From Amblyomma americanum (taxonomy: Eukaryota > Arthropoda > Arachnida > Ixodida > Ixodidae), in the NCBI RefSeq assembly GCF_052857255.1, contig NC_135500.1, positions 103,060,548 through 103,124,547 on the forward strand: a stretch of 64,000 bases of DNA, written 5' to 3'. This document shows positions 32,775 through 45,182 of this stretch, one piece after another. How positions within the stretch are numbered: the first letter of the stretch is position 1; every line of letters starts with the position of its first letter. Both the position numbers and the translations under genes were made by a program. Below the pieces are notes generated by a model. It saw only the letters and a program-made list of their open reading frames with translations. It had not been told where the DNA came from and did no database searches.

Positions 32775-32940
32775 TTAGTTGTCACTTGTTGTATAATAAT
32801 GCATGATTTGCTTTTGAATCCTTCTGTGTCCTTCGCTTTCTGTATATGCCCCCCTCACACAATACTCCTATTTGGTGCCTGTGAGTATCATGAATAAATA
32901 AATAAATAAATAAATATTAGTAATAATAAATAAATGCATT
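32775..32940 (+). repeat. Nested LINE 3' tail with (AATA)n
   Basis: Between RT motifs NYRPI (upstream) and CKLLEHSIHSYV (downstream) lies a 3' UTR-like block (ATGCCCCCCTCACAC) ending in AATAAATAAATAAATAAATA and further TAA repeats. It is a separate CR1/L2-type tail inserted into the older element. Confidence 0.7.
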
Positions 32941-34190
32941 GCCTGCAAGCTTCTAGAACACAGCATACATTCCTATGTAGCATCACACCTCGATCAGAAC
33001 AATTTCAATTTTGCTAAGCAGCATGGTTTTCGTTCCGGCTTCTCTTGTGGAACTCAGGTTTTTGAATTTACCACTGACCACCACTGAAATATGGACTCTT
33101 CATTCCCAACTGACTTCTTTTAGATTTTTCTAAAGCCTTTAATTCCCATATACATCCCACGTCTAAATTCTCTGGACTGTCCATCGATCTTCTCGTTTTA
33201 TCATGAATACACTGCTTTTTAACAGGTCTTTCGCGATACATAGTAACCGACAGTCGTTGTTGAAGTACTACTAGCGTAATCTCTGCTATTCCCCAAGGCT
33301 CCGTTCTTGGCCCACTTCTTTTCCTAATCTTCATTGATAATCTTCCTTTCGGTATGTCATCTACCATTCGGTTTTTTTGGGGCTGATTGCATCCTTTATC
33401 GTCGCATTCTTACTAACAGGGATCAAATATCGTTTCAGAATGACTTGCGCATAATACAACGGTGAGGTTGAGATTGGCGTATGCAGCTGGTTGTCTGAAA
33501 GTTCCAATACAAGCAGTTATCTCGAAAATGTTCTAGCTTCAGGTACGGATATTCACTGCTGTCGAACACGTTAAACCAGGTCTAATCGGTTCGGTACTTT
33601 GGAATCACTATATCCAGCAAATTAACCTGGTAGGAACACATCCTACATCTAGGATCGAGTGCATCAAAATCACTCAGCCTCATCCGAAGATCCCTGTACC
33701 TAGCCCCTCTTTTTGTTCGAAAATTATCATTTGAAACATTCACCCTTAGCTGACTTGATTATGCAGCTGCTATATGGAAATCTCGCCAAGAATACTTAAT
33801 CAACAATTTAGAACCCATTGAAAACAAAACAGCCCGTTTCATATCCTAAAATTACAATCGACACAGCAGTGTCGGCAGGATTAAGTCTGCGCTTAACATT
33901 CAGTCGCTAGAGCACCGACGGAAAATAGCACGACTCTGCCTCTTTCATAAATTATATTACATTCTCCTTAACTTAACGGCACATTATTACTTGCTTCCGT
34001 CAGAACATCGCGCCGCCTTTTAACCCCCCCCCCCCCTAGAATTCACTATATACACGGATCAACATTAGCATTTCATAAATCTTTCCTGCCAACTGCAATA
34101 GAAAACTGGAACCAGCTACCCGACTACATTGTAAACAAGTGTGACGCTGGCCAATTTCGACAGGAATTAATAAATCATTGTACTGAATGA
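32941..34190 (+). pseudogene. CR1/L2-type LINE ORF2: rest of RT and C-terminus
   Basis: Continuation after the nested insertion: CKLLEHSIHSYVASHLDQNN, FAKQHGFRSGFSCGTQ, then frameshifted sequence through the palm. The FADD box is not readable; the nearest equivalent is FFGADCILY near 33,370. The C-terminal part includes ASKSLSLIRRSLYLAP, LDYAAAIWKSRQEYL and a tail ENWNQLPDYIVNKCDAGQF before a stop at about 34,189. A poly-C run (34,025) is an expansion inside the frame. It is inactive. Confidence 0.85.
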
Positions 34191-35400
34191 AAGATAGTGC
34201 AGATTTGTGTCAAACTTCTACCAGTTAGGCATATTTATTTCTTGTTGTTGTTGTTACCGACTAATACAGCCGTTTTGCCAATCAGCTTTGACGAACGTCG
34301 TATTGTGATTGTATTGCTTTACATTTTATTTGATTGCATTATGTTTCTTTGTATTAATGTTGTATTCTCAATTTTATTTGCTTACCCCCTCTTATGTTAT
34401 GAATCAATAGAGGCATTTAAGGATGAAATGAATGATGATGATTACGAAATGTCTGTCAGAAGCGTGAAACCGGGAAGCATAAAGGTCCATTGCGTTGCTC
34501 ACTCTGAAAAGTAGAAGTACGCATGGACATCTTAAAGACTCAGTATAAAAGTAATTGGAGGCTAATAAATAAGTAAGGATATTTTATATACATATCATTG
34601 CGATTGTATCTGACAAAAATTGACAGGCATTATGCCATTGCTTGGTGATGCACGACTGATTTACCGGAGAATAAAATGCATAGGAGATCATATGATTGTA
34701 TGGGACTTATCAGCTTTAGCAATACTTGTATTAAATTTCGCTTCGAAATTGATCGCTTTCTCATTGTGCCTTTAAGTTTGATTTCGCGGTGGGTTCTGGT
34801 GGGTGGCAATTGGTGAAAACCTCTCGGAGGGTGGAGTTTGTTAGTGGGCTATGGAGGGAGGCTGCGGACTAATCGACAACAATGTTTTTAGCGAATGGGG
34901 GCTGTACCGCATGCGCGTATGTGCGTGTCGTATATATCCAGTAAACATTTTAGAAAGTATGTGCGTACGTAGAGGTTCTCCCTCTATCGAGAGTTTCCCT
35001 TCTTTCTTCGTTTTTGTTGCACAGGGGCCACGTGCGTTGCCTTTGTGCACCAAACTTATACTGAGTGAAAATATTTCTTCTGATTGTGAATAAATGTACG
35101 CCCTTGTTATTTCACAGAAAACAGAAACAAGGCCAGACAACGAAGAAAGCGGAAGGCCGGGAGAATGTGCTAATGGCTTTTGTGTGCTGAAAAATGTGAC
35201 CAGGGGATGCACGGAAATCCGAGCAATTGTAAGAAAGATTTCTTTTCGTTCAGCGGTTTCGGCCACCAGCTACACATCCTATTATCATGGCCGCTACAGT
35301 ATTGGAGAAGTAGGCCCCTCGGTCCGTGGCCAAAGCAGTCGACTGCCCTCAAGGCATACAAGGCACTCTTTGCCTACTTGAGAGCGACTGGATTGAGTGA
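34191..35400. other. LINE 3' UTR remnant, then no recognisable gene
   Basis: The first 250 bases look like 3' UTR of the preceding LINE, with a short (GTT)n and an ATGATGATG run near 34,430. Frames of 80-141 codons at 34.85-35.4 kb (both strands) have no recognisable domain. Confidence 0.35.
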
Positions 35401-35416
35401 CAAATTGTGACAGCGT

Positions 35417-35590
<174 letters not shown>

Positions 35591-35594
35591 GCCT

Positions 35595-35720
35595 TTTTCC
35601 CCTTCTCTCTTCTTCCTTTTAGTCCCCTAATTCCTCTTCCCTAGTGCAGGGTAGCCAACCGGAACCCCTTTCTGGTTAACATCCCTGCCTTTCCCTCCTC
35701 CTCTTTATCTATCTGTCTAG
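35595..35720 (+). repeat. Dispersed repeat, GTGCAGGGTAG family
   Basis: Shares CTAGTGCAGGGTAGCCAACC and CTTTCTGGTTAACATCCCTG with the repeat at 22.0 kb. It lies directly after the GT array, so the array may have grown from this element's edge. Confidence 0.6.
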
Positions 35721-35724
35721 GCCT

Positions 35725-36890
35725 CTCTAGCTACTGACTGGGTCGCAGAAACTATATTTGCGTAGCCAGCCAGCCGCACCTGCCTTTGGCTGAGCGAGAG
35801 CAGCAATTGGATGGCCTGTTTAATCACATTATTAGTATATTTTGTATAAGAGAGAGAGAGGGTGTTGTTGCCTGTGTTTAGAACAATGTTGGTTTCACAT
35901 GGCTATCGCAGCTGCTGTAAACTTCTCAGATTCCGCTCTCGCTGCCCTGACATGACGTGCGCAAGCTTATCTTCGCTGGCCAAGCAGTCAGTGTTTCTAG
36001 CAAATAAACGATACGAGGGAACAAGGTGTTCGAAGTTTTGAAACCGCAGAGCAGTTATTGCATCATGACACGTTCCATTTCCATGCCTTGGCAGCAGTCC
36101 ATCCGGTGCATCAGATGCAAACAAAAACGAACACATGCAAAGCACATGAAGTACATGATTTTCCCGCAAATACTTCTAAGATTTCTGTTCAACACTCCGT
36201 CCGTACTACCTAGGCGCTCTTCATGGATTTCATTTTTCCTACATAGTGCTTCTTTCACCGATGTGTATGTAAAGTGACGAAAGAATTATGTACTGGTGGA
36301 CGCAGGACACTTTTGAGGATACAAATCAAATCTGCGCAAAAAATTCTGACGCTTCTCAGCTGAGGGCATCCACTCTTTGAAGTCACGGCGCAGGCATGCA
36401 AATGACTTCTTCTTATTTAAATAGACTTCTAAGCCGAGAGGAGGTCACATCAGCTTGCTGCTGTGAGCTCTGGTTTAAAAATCAGTTCTTTTCGAGTGAG
36501 GAATAAAGCAGGTTGTTTTCGAAAAAGTGTTTAGGCTTACATCAAAGAGCTTGGCTTCGGATTTCTTTCATAGACACAGAACTTCACCACAAAAAAATCC
36601 CTAAAAATTAACCAAGTATTCAAGTACACTTCTGTGAATGAAAAAATGAAAGCATCACCCATCACGTTTGGGAACCTTGTTCTTTAAGAGACGCGGTTTC
36701 TTTTAGGAGGCCCCCGATTTGTACTTCTGCTTCAATGTATTGTTCTAAAACATCCAGCGCTTGTAAGCACTGCGAGTTTCACATAGCTGTAATACCTCAG
36801 CGTTCTTGACTGCAACTATTTTCACTTTTTATCATTAGTTTGAATTTTTTTCTTTTAGGAACAGTTTTAAAGAGGGTGTTTCAATACATA
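35725..36890. other. No recognisable gene
   Basis: AT-rich sequence with a short (GA)n at 35,850. Nothing identified. Confidence 0.35.
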
Positions 36891-36892
36891 AT

Positions 36893-37219
36893 AAAACTAG
36901 CGCGAAAAACAGACAAAGGAGAGCACAGCAGACACATTAGACGATTAACAAGCGTTGCCACAACCGACTGTTTTATATCAGTGCAGGGCACAGATTATAT
37001 AGGAAAACATGAGCATGCACAAAAACGGCGGGAAGTGCAGGCACAAACATCACGCAACCGCAGATTGTTCCTGCACTTCCCGCCGTCTTTTCGCATGCTC
37101 ATGTTTTCCTATATATTCTGTGCACTGCCCTGCAATAAAACAGTCGGTTGTAGCAACGCTTGTTAATCGTCAAATATATCTGCTGTGCCCTCCTTTGTCT
37201 TTGTTTTTGGCGCTAGTTT
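36893..37219. repeat. 327-bp near-perfect palindrome (hairpin element)
   Basis: Arms of about 149 bases, 36,893-37,040 and 37,069-37,219, are reverse complements at roughly 85-90% around a 28-base loop. Conserved blocks include CTAGCGC at the outer ends, ACGATTAACAAGCGTTG, CAACCGACTGTTTTAT and AACATGAGCATGC. The right flank (37,232 on) carries ACCAACTAGCCCG, the module seen beside other palindromes here. It is probably a fold-back transposable element. Confidence 0.92.
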
Positions 37220-37224
37220 CGTTA

Positions 37225-37820
37225 GATAATGCATCACCAACTAGCCCGAGAGCACGCCGTTATGGAGGGGGCATTGCAACTAAGAATTTCTCTAACTAAC
37301 AAAAATAGGCTTTTTTATGTGAGAAAGGTGTTTTTTTCGAGATAGCAATGTCAGAAGCATAGTGCTTGAAAGTAAAGCTAACAGGTGCTGGCTTGCAGGC
37401 TGGTTAATTAGTATTTATTGTTAAAAACATTTTAACTATTAATGTAATGCTGCTAATTAATCGAGAGATGTGTAGCTCCTCCGGAAGTAATACTATATCC
37501 TTTTTGGAAATTAGAAAACGCGATAAGCCACACGGCTGTCGTACAGAAAACTTGGGCCATTTTCACGCCATTCGAATATCACGTTCCTGGACAGAGCGAA
37601 CAACCGCGCCCATGAAAGGGCGTCAGTCCGTGGCGCACAGGCCGCGTAACGATCTCTGTCCCGCCCACGCTGTGATGCTCACCGCTCGATGTCAATTCTC
37701 TGCTATTTCGCTTTCTTAGGCTAAGGTAGCGGAAGCAGATTTTGGTGATGACAGTCAAATAACTTGAAGAATAAAAGGGTAGGGCGAGTTTTGCAGGCAC
37801 TCTCAGCTCATGAATGCCAG
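37225..37820. other. No recognisable gene
   Basis: Nothing identified apart from the ACCAACTAGCCCG module at its left edge. Confidence 0.35.
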
Positions 37821-37821
37821 T

Positions 37822-39650
37822 TTATCATCATCATCATCATCATCATCATCAGCCTGACTACGCCCACTGCACGGTAAAGGCTTATACCATGTCTCTCCAA
37901 TTAACTCTGTCCATTGCCAGCTGCGCCCACCGTATGCCCGCAAACTTCTTGATCTCATCCTCACACCTAACTTTCTGCCGCCGACTGCTACGCTTGCCTT
38001 AGCAGCGGTTATCTTGCCTTCGCATTAGATGCCCTGCTCAAGCCCACATCTTCCTCTTGATTTCGACTAGGATGCCATTAACCCGCTTTTGTTCCCTCAC
38101 CCACTCAGTCCGCTTCCTGTCTCTAAACGTCACACCGATCATTTTTATTTCTGTGGCTCGCTATGTTGTCCTTAAATTGAGCTTAATCCTTTTCGTTAGC
38201 CTTCATGTTTCTGCCTCGTAGGTGGGTACCGGTTAGATACACCTGTTGTATACTTTTCTTTTGAGGGATATTGGTAAACTGCCGTTCATGATCCGGGAAA
38301 ACCTGCCACATGCGCTCCAACCAATTTTCATTCTTCTATTTATTTCCCTCTCATAATCCGGATCAGCGGTCACAACCTGCCCTAAGTAGACATATTCCTT
38401 TACCAATTCCAGCACCTCACTAGCAATTGTGAACTCCTGTTACCTTGCTAGACTGTTGAACATTACTTTGGTTTTCTGCATGTTAATTTTTAGACCCACC
38501 GTACCGCTTTGTCTGTCTAAGCCCTTGATCATGCTTTGCAATTCATCTCCTGAGTTACTCAGCAAGGCAATGTAATCAGGCAATCGTAGATTTTAGAGGT
38601 ATTCTTCATTAACTTTATCACCAACTGTTCCCAAATCAGGCCTGGGAATACCTCCTGTAAACAGGCGATGAATAGCATTGACTGAGATCGTTTCTCCCAG
38701 CCTGACGCGCATCCTTATTAGAATTTTATGGCTGTCGTTGTGGAGGACTATGGCAGTGGTGCGGTTGCTTTTAGACATCATCCAGTACTTTTACATAATG
38801 CTCTTTTAAACCCTTATTCCGCAATCTGTGCAAGACTGGTGACGTTTCTAGTGAGTCAAATGCTTTCTCGTAATCTATAAAGGCTATATATAGGGGTTGG
38901 GTATGCTCTGCGCATTTGTATATCACCTGATTGATTGTGTGGATAGGTTGTATTGTGTAATATCCTTTACGAAAGCCTGCCCGACTAAATGGTTGATTGA
39001 AGCCTATGGTTGCCTTGATTCTATTAGCAAGTACCTTAGTAAATACCTTGTAGGGAACGGACAGTAAGCCGATCAGTCTGTAATTTTCAACTCCTTGGCG
39101 TCTCGTTCCTTATGAATTAGGATAATATTAGCATTGTTCCAAGCATCTGGCACGGTCTAGGTCATAAGGCATTGCTTGTACAGAGTGGCTAGTTTTTATA
39201 GTGCAATCTCCCCACTATACTTCAACAGATCTTTGGTTACCTGATCCTAACCAGCTGCTTTCCCGCTTTGCATTTCTCCTAAGGCTTTATTTGCTTCCTC
39301 CTTCGTTACTTACGGGATGGCGCACTGCTGTTCTTTACTGTCTCTCTACTTAACGTTGAGATTACTTTGACTACTGTATAGATGTGAGCAGAACTCTTCA
39401 GCTACTTGCACTATCTTATCATTATTGCTAATGACATTGCCCTTCTTATCTCTTAATACATACGTGTGGTTTTTACATATGCCTAGTTTCCTCTTCAGCA
39501 CTTTTAGGCTACCTCTTTTCTTTAGAACGTGATTGATTCTTTCCATGTTAAACATCGTTATGTGGGCTACTTGTGCCTTTTTATTAAATTTGATAGCTCT
39601 GCTTGTTCTATTTTGTCTCTAGCGCTAGGCGCCCTCATGCGCTTGCGTTT
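37822..39650 (-). pseudogene. RTE-type LINE, RT domain to 3' tail
   Basis: Minus-strand relic reaching further 5' than the copy at 22 kb. Going downstream: LKVLKRKLGICKNHTYVLRD (39,500), then SVPYKVFTKVLANRIKATIG and FSRAGFRKGYYTIQPIHTIN. RT motif A follows as YIAFIDYEKAFDSLE (38,880), then motif C as LRLPDYIALLS, where the usual FADDIVLL has lost one catalytic Asp. Next come VLELVKEYVYLGQVV and KVYNRCI, and a tail of (ATG)n at 37,822-37,851. Stops and frameshifts throughout. The endonuclease is absent. RTE clade is supported by AGFRKG-x-(S/Y)T and the tail. Confidence 0.92.
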
Positions 39651-39854
39651 CTTTGATTTTTTTAAGCGATGTTTATTGCCTCAGGGCATAAAAACTATGA
39701 AGTGAAAGATGAGTAAGATGCTTAAATAAATGAAAAATGCTTGTCTGATTTTTCGTCTCCTGATATAGCTAGGTTCTACGGCCCATTCCGTAATCATAGC
39801 CATGAGCATTGAGTCAATTTAATAATATTCCTTAAGAGAAAAATTGCATGAGCT

Positions 39855-40280
39855 GTACCTTGCCGTTGCTCGCCTATGAGACAGAAACGTGGAGGCTAAC
39901 GAAAGAGGTTCAACTTAAACTGAAGACAACGCATCGAACTATGGAAATGAAAATATTAGCTGTAAAACTAACACAGGAAGAGAGCACCGTGGGCCAGGGA
40001 ACAACAGCGTTAAATACATCTTAGCCGAAATCAAGAAGATAAAATGGGCTTCGGCCGGGCATGTAATGTGAAGGCAAGATAGCCGCTTGTCCTTAAGAGT
40101 AACGGAGTGGATTCCAAGAGATGGCGAGCGTAGCAAGAGGCGGCAGAAGAATAGGTTGGCGGATGAGAGTGAAAAGTTTGTGGGCATAAGGCGGCCTTGG
40201 CTAATACTAGACAGGGTAAAGTGGTGATAAATGGCAGATGCTTTTGTTCTGCAGTGGGCGTTGTCATGCTGATGATGATT
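39855..40280 (+). pseudogene. RTE-type LINE 3' fragment, opposite orientation
   Basis: Plus-strand copy of the same C-terminal region: YETETWRLTKEVQLKLKTT, then the GHVM-x-RQDSRLSLRVTEW-type stretch, ending ATGCTGATGATGAT. It has diverged, with frame breaks near 39,960 and 40,070. With the preceding minus copy it forms a loose tail-out pair. Minus-strand frames over it are artefacts. Confidence 0.85.
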
Positions 40281-40289
40281 GCCAGAAAG

Positions 40290-41595
40290 CTGCAAAACAC
40301 TGCATTACTATCGAATTTGACCGCAGGCTTGAGTTCATTCGTTTTTTGGTTCACCAGGCAAGTAGTCTTACCTTAACAACTGTCATTAGTTTCGCGATTT
40401 GTTCTTGAAGCTGCTAGCGACATGCTTACAAAAGCCAGGACCTGAATTTATAGATTTAATGAATTGTATTGCCTGCCGGATGCAGGCACGGCAATGCGTG
40501 TCCCCTCCGACCCCTCACTTTCTGCCGCAAGCCGCAGATATTTTTCGCGCAGAGGAAAAACACTTCCAGTCTAATAAGGAGGCCAAGAGCAGATTTACTT
40601 AAAACCATAGCTTCAAAGTTCATTTCTGTACTGAACACAGCTTAACGGAGTTAAATTATTAGCTTAAAATTTTATTTCTACATCGAGCACAGCTTCACGC
40701 CGTAGTCCCAGTACTCAAATGGGAGAGGCTGCTAAAGAAAGTTGCGTTAGTAACGTGGCTGCTTTTCTCTTTGGTCTTCAGTACACTTCCCCCTACGCCT
40801 TTGATCTCAATATGCGCTTGTTTCGTGCGCATAGCTTCGCGATTATTATTTTGAGGCACATGTTAGGTTTGGATATAAAAAAAAAACTGGCGTTGCCTTG
40901 AATGTTGGCAGTATCTTTCATTTTTATCTCACGGTTGAAATCATAAATCTAGAAAGTAAAACGGACAGTCCATCTTTGAGGAGTATAAGAATATATTCAT
41001 GTTCTGGTGGATGATGCCCCAGGTGGAAATAAGGAGGTCAGCATTAGAAGTTTGGTCTGGAATTCATAATTTGAAAAGGCAAATAATATCAGGTATGAGT
41101 AGGTCTGTGTTGATAGTAGCGCCACGCTCTGTTCACTCGTTTGTCTGGTGCGAATTTACTCCATTTCATGATTATGCACCTGTGCTTCCAACGCACAGGC
41201 AGTTTTTGCTGCTCATATAAAATAAGACAACGTGCTTTTAGCTCTTCGCGTAAACCGCCGCCACTGTTATTCTTTAGCCTTGCGAAGTAATTTTTAAAAT
41301 GTTTTCCAAAACAAAGTCATACAAGCTCTGCCGCCGCAGTATTTACAGCGGCACTGCTTCTGACATAACCGGTTGCTAAGATTTGCAATAGATATCGCCT
41401 GCATTGACTGATTGATTTATAGTAGTTTAAAAATAAGTTTAGTGTTCTCGAAAATAGATTTAATAGTATCTGTACATTTAATTTAATGACGTGCTCATTA
41501 TGCATGACACACCGTCTACGTGATGTTTCATGCACCTTATTAATACAGCTGTGTAGAGCCACTGTACCGAGTAAATGTCGTGTTCCCGTTGTCAG
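40290..41595. other. No recognisable gene
   Basis: AT-rich. Frames up to 73 codons lack recognisable content. Confidence 0.35.
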
Positions 41596-41665
41596 TGCTT
41601 GCAGAACGCTCTGGCGGGCTAGTTGATTCACTTGAACACGAGTAAAACTGCGCAAAAAGAACAGG
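41596..41665 (-). repeat. Dispersed module (CAACTAGCCCGCCAGAGCG)
   Basis: Minus-strand copy of the module seen in the tandem array at 44.6-45.2 kb: GCGCAGTTTTACTCGTGTTC, then CAACTAGCCCGCCAGAGCG. Confidence 0.7.
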
Positions 41666-41719
41666 ACGAGAGGTACAGATAAGCACAGTCAAGGCACAGA
41701 CTCGGGAATGGCTGGAGCC

Positions 41720-43330
41720 GGAAAGATGCGCAGCTTGTTGGCTGCTTACAAGGTTTCAGAACAAGCACAATTCTCGCAACCTTTCATTCTGTGTGGACCT
41801 CACCAGTCGTCCAGGAAGAACTTTAATATTGCAGGAGTCGAAGGCGGGAGTTGTAGGGTAGCTTTGCGACAGCGTCATAGGCCCCTTCATCGTGGGAAAG
41901 AGACGTGCGTCTGTTTGATTCCGCGATAACTATGGATAGCTCCTCAATTGTGAAAGACAGGTCCAACGCTGCTACTGCCGCCTCTGGGTTACCTGATTGA
42001 TTGACCATCGGAGGAGAGCCTCCAAGGCTGCGACCCTGCTGACAGTAGTCTGCAGGATTATTCTGCTACTTCTTTTAGGGATTTTCGTTCAAGCAGAGAG
42101 AAGGAGCGAAGGGGTGATTCTGATGGAGTGGCGTACGAATACTTCTAACGATTCGCCAAATTTTGCTTACTGGTAGGTGCACATCCAGAGTAGAACAAAA
42201 GTCACGCCATGTTTGCTGACTGCGTTTATCCAGATAGCGCCGAATATGACACTTTGCCCGTCGGTAGGCACGAAGGTCTTCAATATTTTTTTGCGCGCAA
42301 AACTTGAATTGCGCACAGCCTTTGAAAGGCCTCATCATTTGAAGGTAGCCTACCAATTTTAACTGCAATTCGTGTGCTTTCTCTCAGGCAGTGAGCCATT
42401 GTCGATACTAATTCCTCATTCCTCAACCGTGTGTTTGGCGCATCATAGCCTCACTTGCTTTTGCGTCAATAAAATCAATATAACTAACTAACTAACTAGC
42501 AGCGTCCTTGTAAGCATACAGTCCTTTGATTTTACAAAAAAAATTCTTTGCACCGTCTGCGCGCGGACAGCTGATATCAGGATTGGGTAATGATCACTTC
42601 CACGTGTTTAAAAATGGGTGCACGATACAAAGTTGTAGACAAGTGAACTTGTTAGAAAGGTCACATCGAGGCTGCTGGCAGTCGTCAGGCCTCACGGGTA
42701 GGTTATGCTGCCATCATTTAGCGGCTCAATTGAATGTGTTGAGCGAAGTTGTGAAAGCTTGGCATCCTGGGCACATGTATCTGAGCTTCCCCAAATTTCA
42801 TTGTGAGCATTGAAATCTCCACAAATAATATGCGGAGAGGGCGTCTGTGGTATCAAGCTTTCAAGCCTCGGAGCGTCGAATAGTTTGCCTGGCTTAAGAA
42901 ATATTCCAATGAGAGTGTACTCCTGTCTGTCAATTAGTGTTACAACGCACACGTTTCCACTGTTCCTGTGCGGCAGGCCATCAGCTAAGGAAGCCGGGAT
43001 ATCCTTGCGAAAGCGTATTAGCGATCTGGTGACGTCATCTGGTCGTTGTGAATGGTGAACCTGGTATCCGTGCAACCGCAAATTTTCCTCGACGAGCGAT
43101 TCAAAGATGACTGTGAAAGTGAAGTAGTTGGCTCGCACTAGCTGCCGAAAATCGGAGAGTTTCTAGCGTAAACCGCGGCCGATCCACGGGAAAATGGTGC
43201 ACTTGCGAAAGATGTCGATTATCGGCTGTACAAAAGTTGTCGCTGTTGAAGCCACGATTAATGATGCCTGCTATTACGCTCCTGCAGAGCGTAGGAGGCC
43301 GATACCAAAGATTCCATCGCAAGGACAGCG
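41720..43330 (-). pseudogene. I/Jockey-group LINE ORF2 remnant (endonuclease and pre-RT)
   Basis: On the minus strand the endonuclease (about 43,330-42,692) reads LVEENLRLHGYQVHHSQRP, VCVVTLIDRQEYTLIGIFLK and HIICGDFNAHNEIWGSS, the GDFNAH-x-x-WGS motif with catalytic residues intact. A nested fragment follows at 42.4-42.5 kb. Then comes the linker (42,368-42,075): CHIRRYLDKRSQQTWRDFCS and LPVSKIWRIVRSI. RT entry is at 42,008-41,823 (SLSHDEGAYDAVAKLP, from S-P-G-x-D-G-I-x-Y). The sequence degenerates near 41,730, so the RT core is lost. The order EN-linker-RT and the zinc-knuckle ORF1 upstream support one element. Confidence 0.82.
42410..42498 (+). repeat. Nested I-type LINE 3' end with (TAAC)n tail
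   Basis: TTTTGCGTCAATAAAATCAA followed by TAACTAACTAACTAAC is the 3' end style of I-group elements. It sits in plus orientation inside the minus-strand LINE between its endonuclease and linker. Confidence 0.6.
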
Positions 43331-43649
43331 TCTACTTCTGGGGAGCTCGTGACGAGTGGTTGGCGCGGACAAGAGCCTTGATGGTTGTAAACAGCTTCAG
43401 ATTCAGCAGGCATGTGATGTCCTGTTGAGTGCTTCCGTTTTGCTGCCTTTCGTTTATCATCCTCTCGGGCTGCGGCGCCTTACTCTGAGAGCGAGAGCGA
43501 CCGTTTGTCGGGGCTTGTGTCGAATGCTCCGACAGCGCTAAATTAGGCGGTGTACTGGTGAGATTGCCACGTTTCTTTTTGCAGCTGCTGGATATGCGTT
43601 TTAAGATCTGTTGTCTTGTTGCGTTGATGAACCTTGGTTAAGGTCTGGC

Positions 43650-44660
43650 GTATTCGTGAAAACCACCCCAGGGTTAGAAGATGGTTGATGTCACTTGGGA
43701 AGGCATTTTCCCTTGAACTTGCTCCATAGTGTGTGCAAGTGTAGCCGCTTTCTTTTTAATGCACCCTCAGTATGAAGCAGGGTGAGGGCCATTGCAATTC
43801 AGGCACTTAAGTTGCGATCTATATGTGTATTCCTTGTGAGAATAGGAGACAGCACATAATTTGCAGCGAACAGGGCCTGTGCAATGCCTCGAGACATTGG
43901 ACATGCCTCTCACATTTGCAGCATTGTGTTTCTGCTCCAACATATTCAGTTGCAGGGTGACTGCAGAATCCAAGTGTTACCATTTTAGGCAGCGGTGAAT
44001 CTTTGACAAATGCCAAGATAACTGATCTACGACGTACCAATCTTACCTTGCGACAATCTTCAGTAACGTGAGCGGTGAGCCTCCTTCCTGAGATGACGCC
44101 TTAGTCGCGAAGGCACCTTTCTTAGTTTTCGTTTGAGTACGTGACAGGGACATCTTGAATTTGTTCTAAAAGCATCCATGTGTGAGTGAGGAACGCGGGT
44201 CTTCACAGCTACTCCAGCCAGTTTAGTGCCGGCGAGCAGGTGGCTCGCGGCGTGTACTATTGAAACTGTAACCATCAGGCTTCCATCCTTGTTAATTCGA
44301 TGGTTGAGACCTTTTGTTGAGCGGACGTTACAGCCGCCGATGCTATGACGTTCGGGTTCACTTTCCATAAGCTTCCTGCTTCCATGATAGGCTGAAGATT
44401 ACAGGAGCAGCAGCCGCTCCTTTTTCTTGTACGATGCAACCATGAAGGATGCCTGGTCCATCTGCTCTGTATTATCGCCCAAAGACTCGCTGTTGGCTTG
44501 TTCTTCCCGCAGTCGCTTGCTTGATGGGCCACGGACTGAGGCTGGAGCTGCAGTGGCCACCGGAGCAGTGGTTGCCACTGCTCCGGTGCTTATGTGTCTG
44601 TGATTACCGGGGCCCTTCGTCACCTTCTCTTGGCGCAGTTTTTTAATCGTTTTGTTCAAA
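43650..44660 (-). pseudogene. I/Jockey-group LINE ORF1 remnant with zinc knuckles
   Basis: Gag-like ORF1 upstream of the ORF2 above. The N-terminal part (44,668-44,399) reads SSKRLREEQANSES. The middle part has SLWKVNPNVIASAAVTSAQQ and QDVPVT. The C-terminal part (43,973-43,767) has Cys-rich repeats ending KCLNCNGPHPASY, the last CCHC box of such proteins. At least three frameshifts occur between these blocks. Such proteins bind element RNA. 3' of it, 43,330-43,650 holds the inter-ORF region with no readable domain. Confidence 0.75.
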
Positions 44661-45182
44661 TGAACCAAGTAGGCCGCCAGAGCGTTATAATTCAGTAGAT
44701 TTCTCCTCCCTTGGGCTCTTCTCTACTTCCTAAGAACAAAGAACAAGCGGAACTTTTCTATATGAACCTAATTGCCCTGTCAACATGCCAGTCCCGATGG
44801 TGTGCCATGTCGGTTCTTATGTGCGCCCTTTACTCCGTGCTCGTTGCACAGTTTTACTCGTTCTGTTCAAATGAACCATCTAGCCCGCCAGAGCGTTATA
44901 CTTCAGTATATTTCTCCTTCCTTGGGCTTTTCTCTATGCCTCAATAAAAAGGAACAAGCGGCGATGGTTTATGTGAACCTCATTGCTCTGCCAACATGCC
45001 TGTCTCGAAGCTGCGCCTTGTATGTGCTCATGTGTGCCCTTCGTTTCGTTTTCTTTGCGCAGTTTTTTACTCGTTCTGTTCAAATGAGCCAACTAGCCCA
45101 CAAGAGAATTTTACTTCAGTATGTTTCTTCTCCTCTGTGTTCTGCTCTACTTCTATGTGAACCTGACTGCCCAGTCAACTGT
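44615..45182 (+). repeat. Tandem array, about 212-bp unit, 2.7 copies
   Basis: GTTCAAATGA(A/G)CCA recurs at 44,654, 44,865 and 45,078 (spacing 211 and 213). Each is followed by CTAGCCCGCCAGAGCG or variants and TTCAGTATATTTCT. Units differ by roughly 10-20%, so the array is old. Open frames of 78 and 168 codons across it are not credible genes. Confidence 0.88.
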
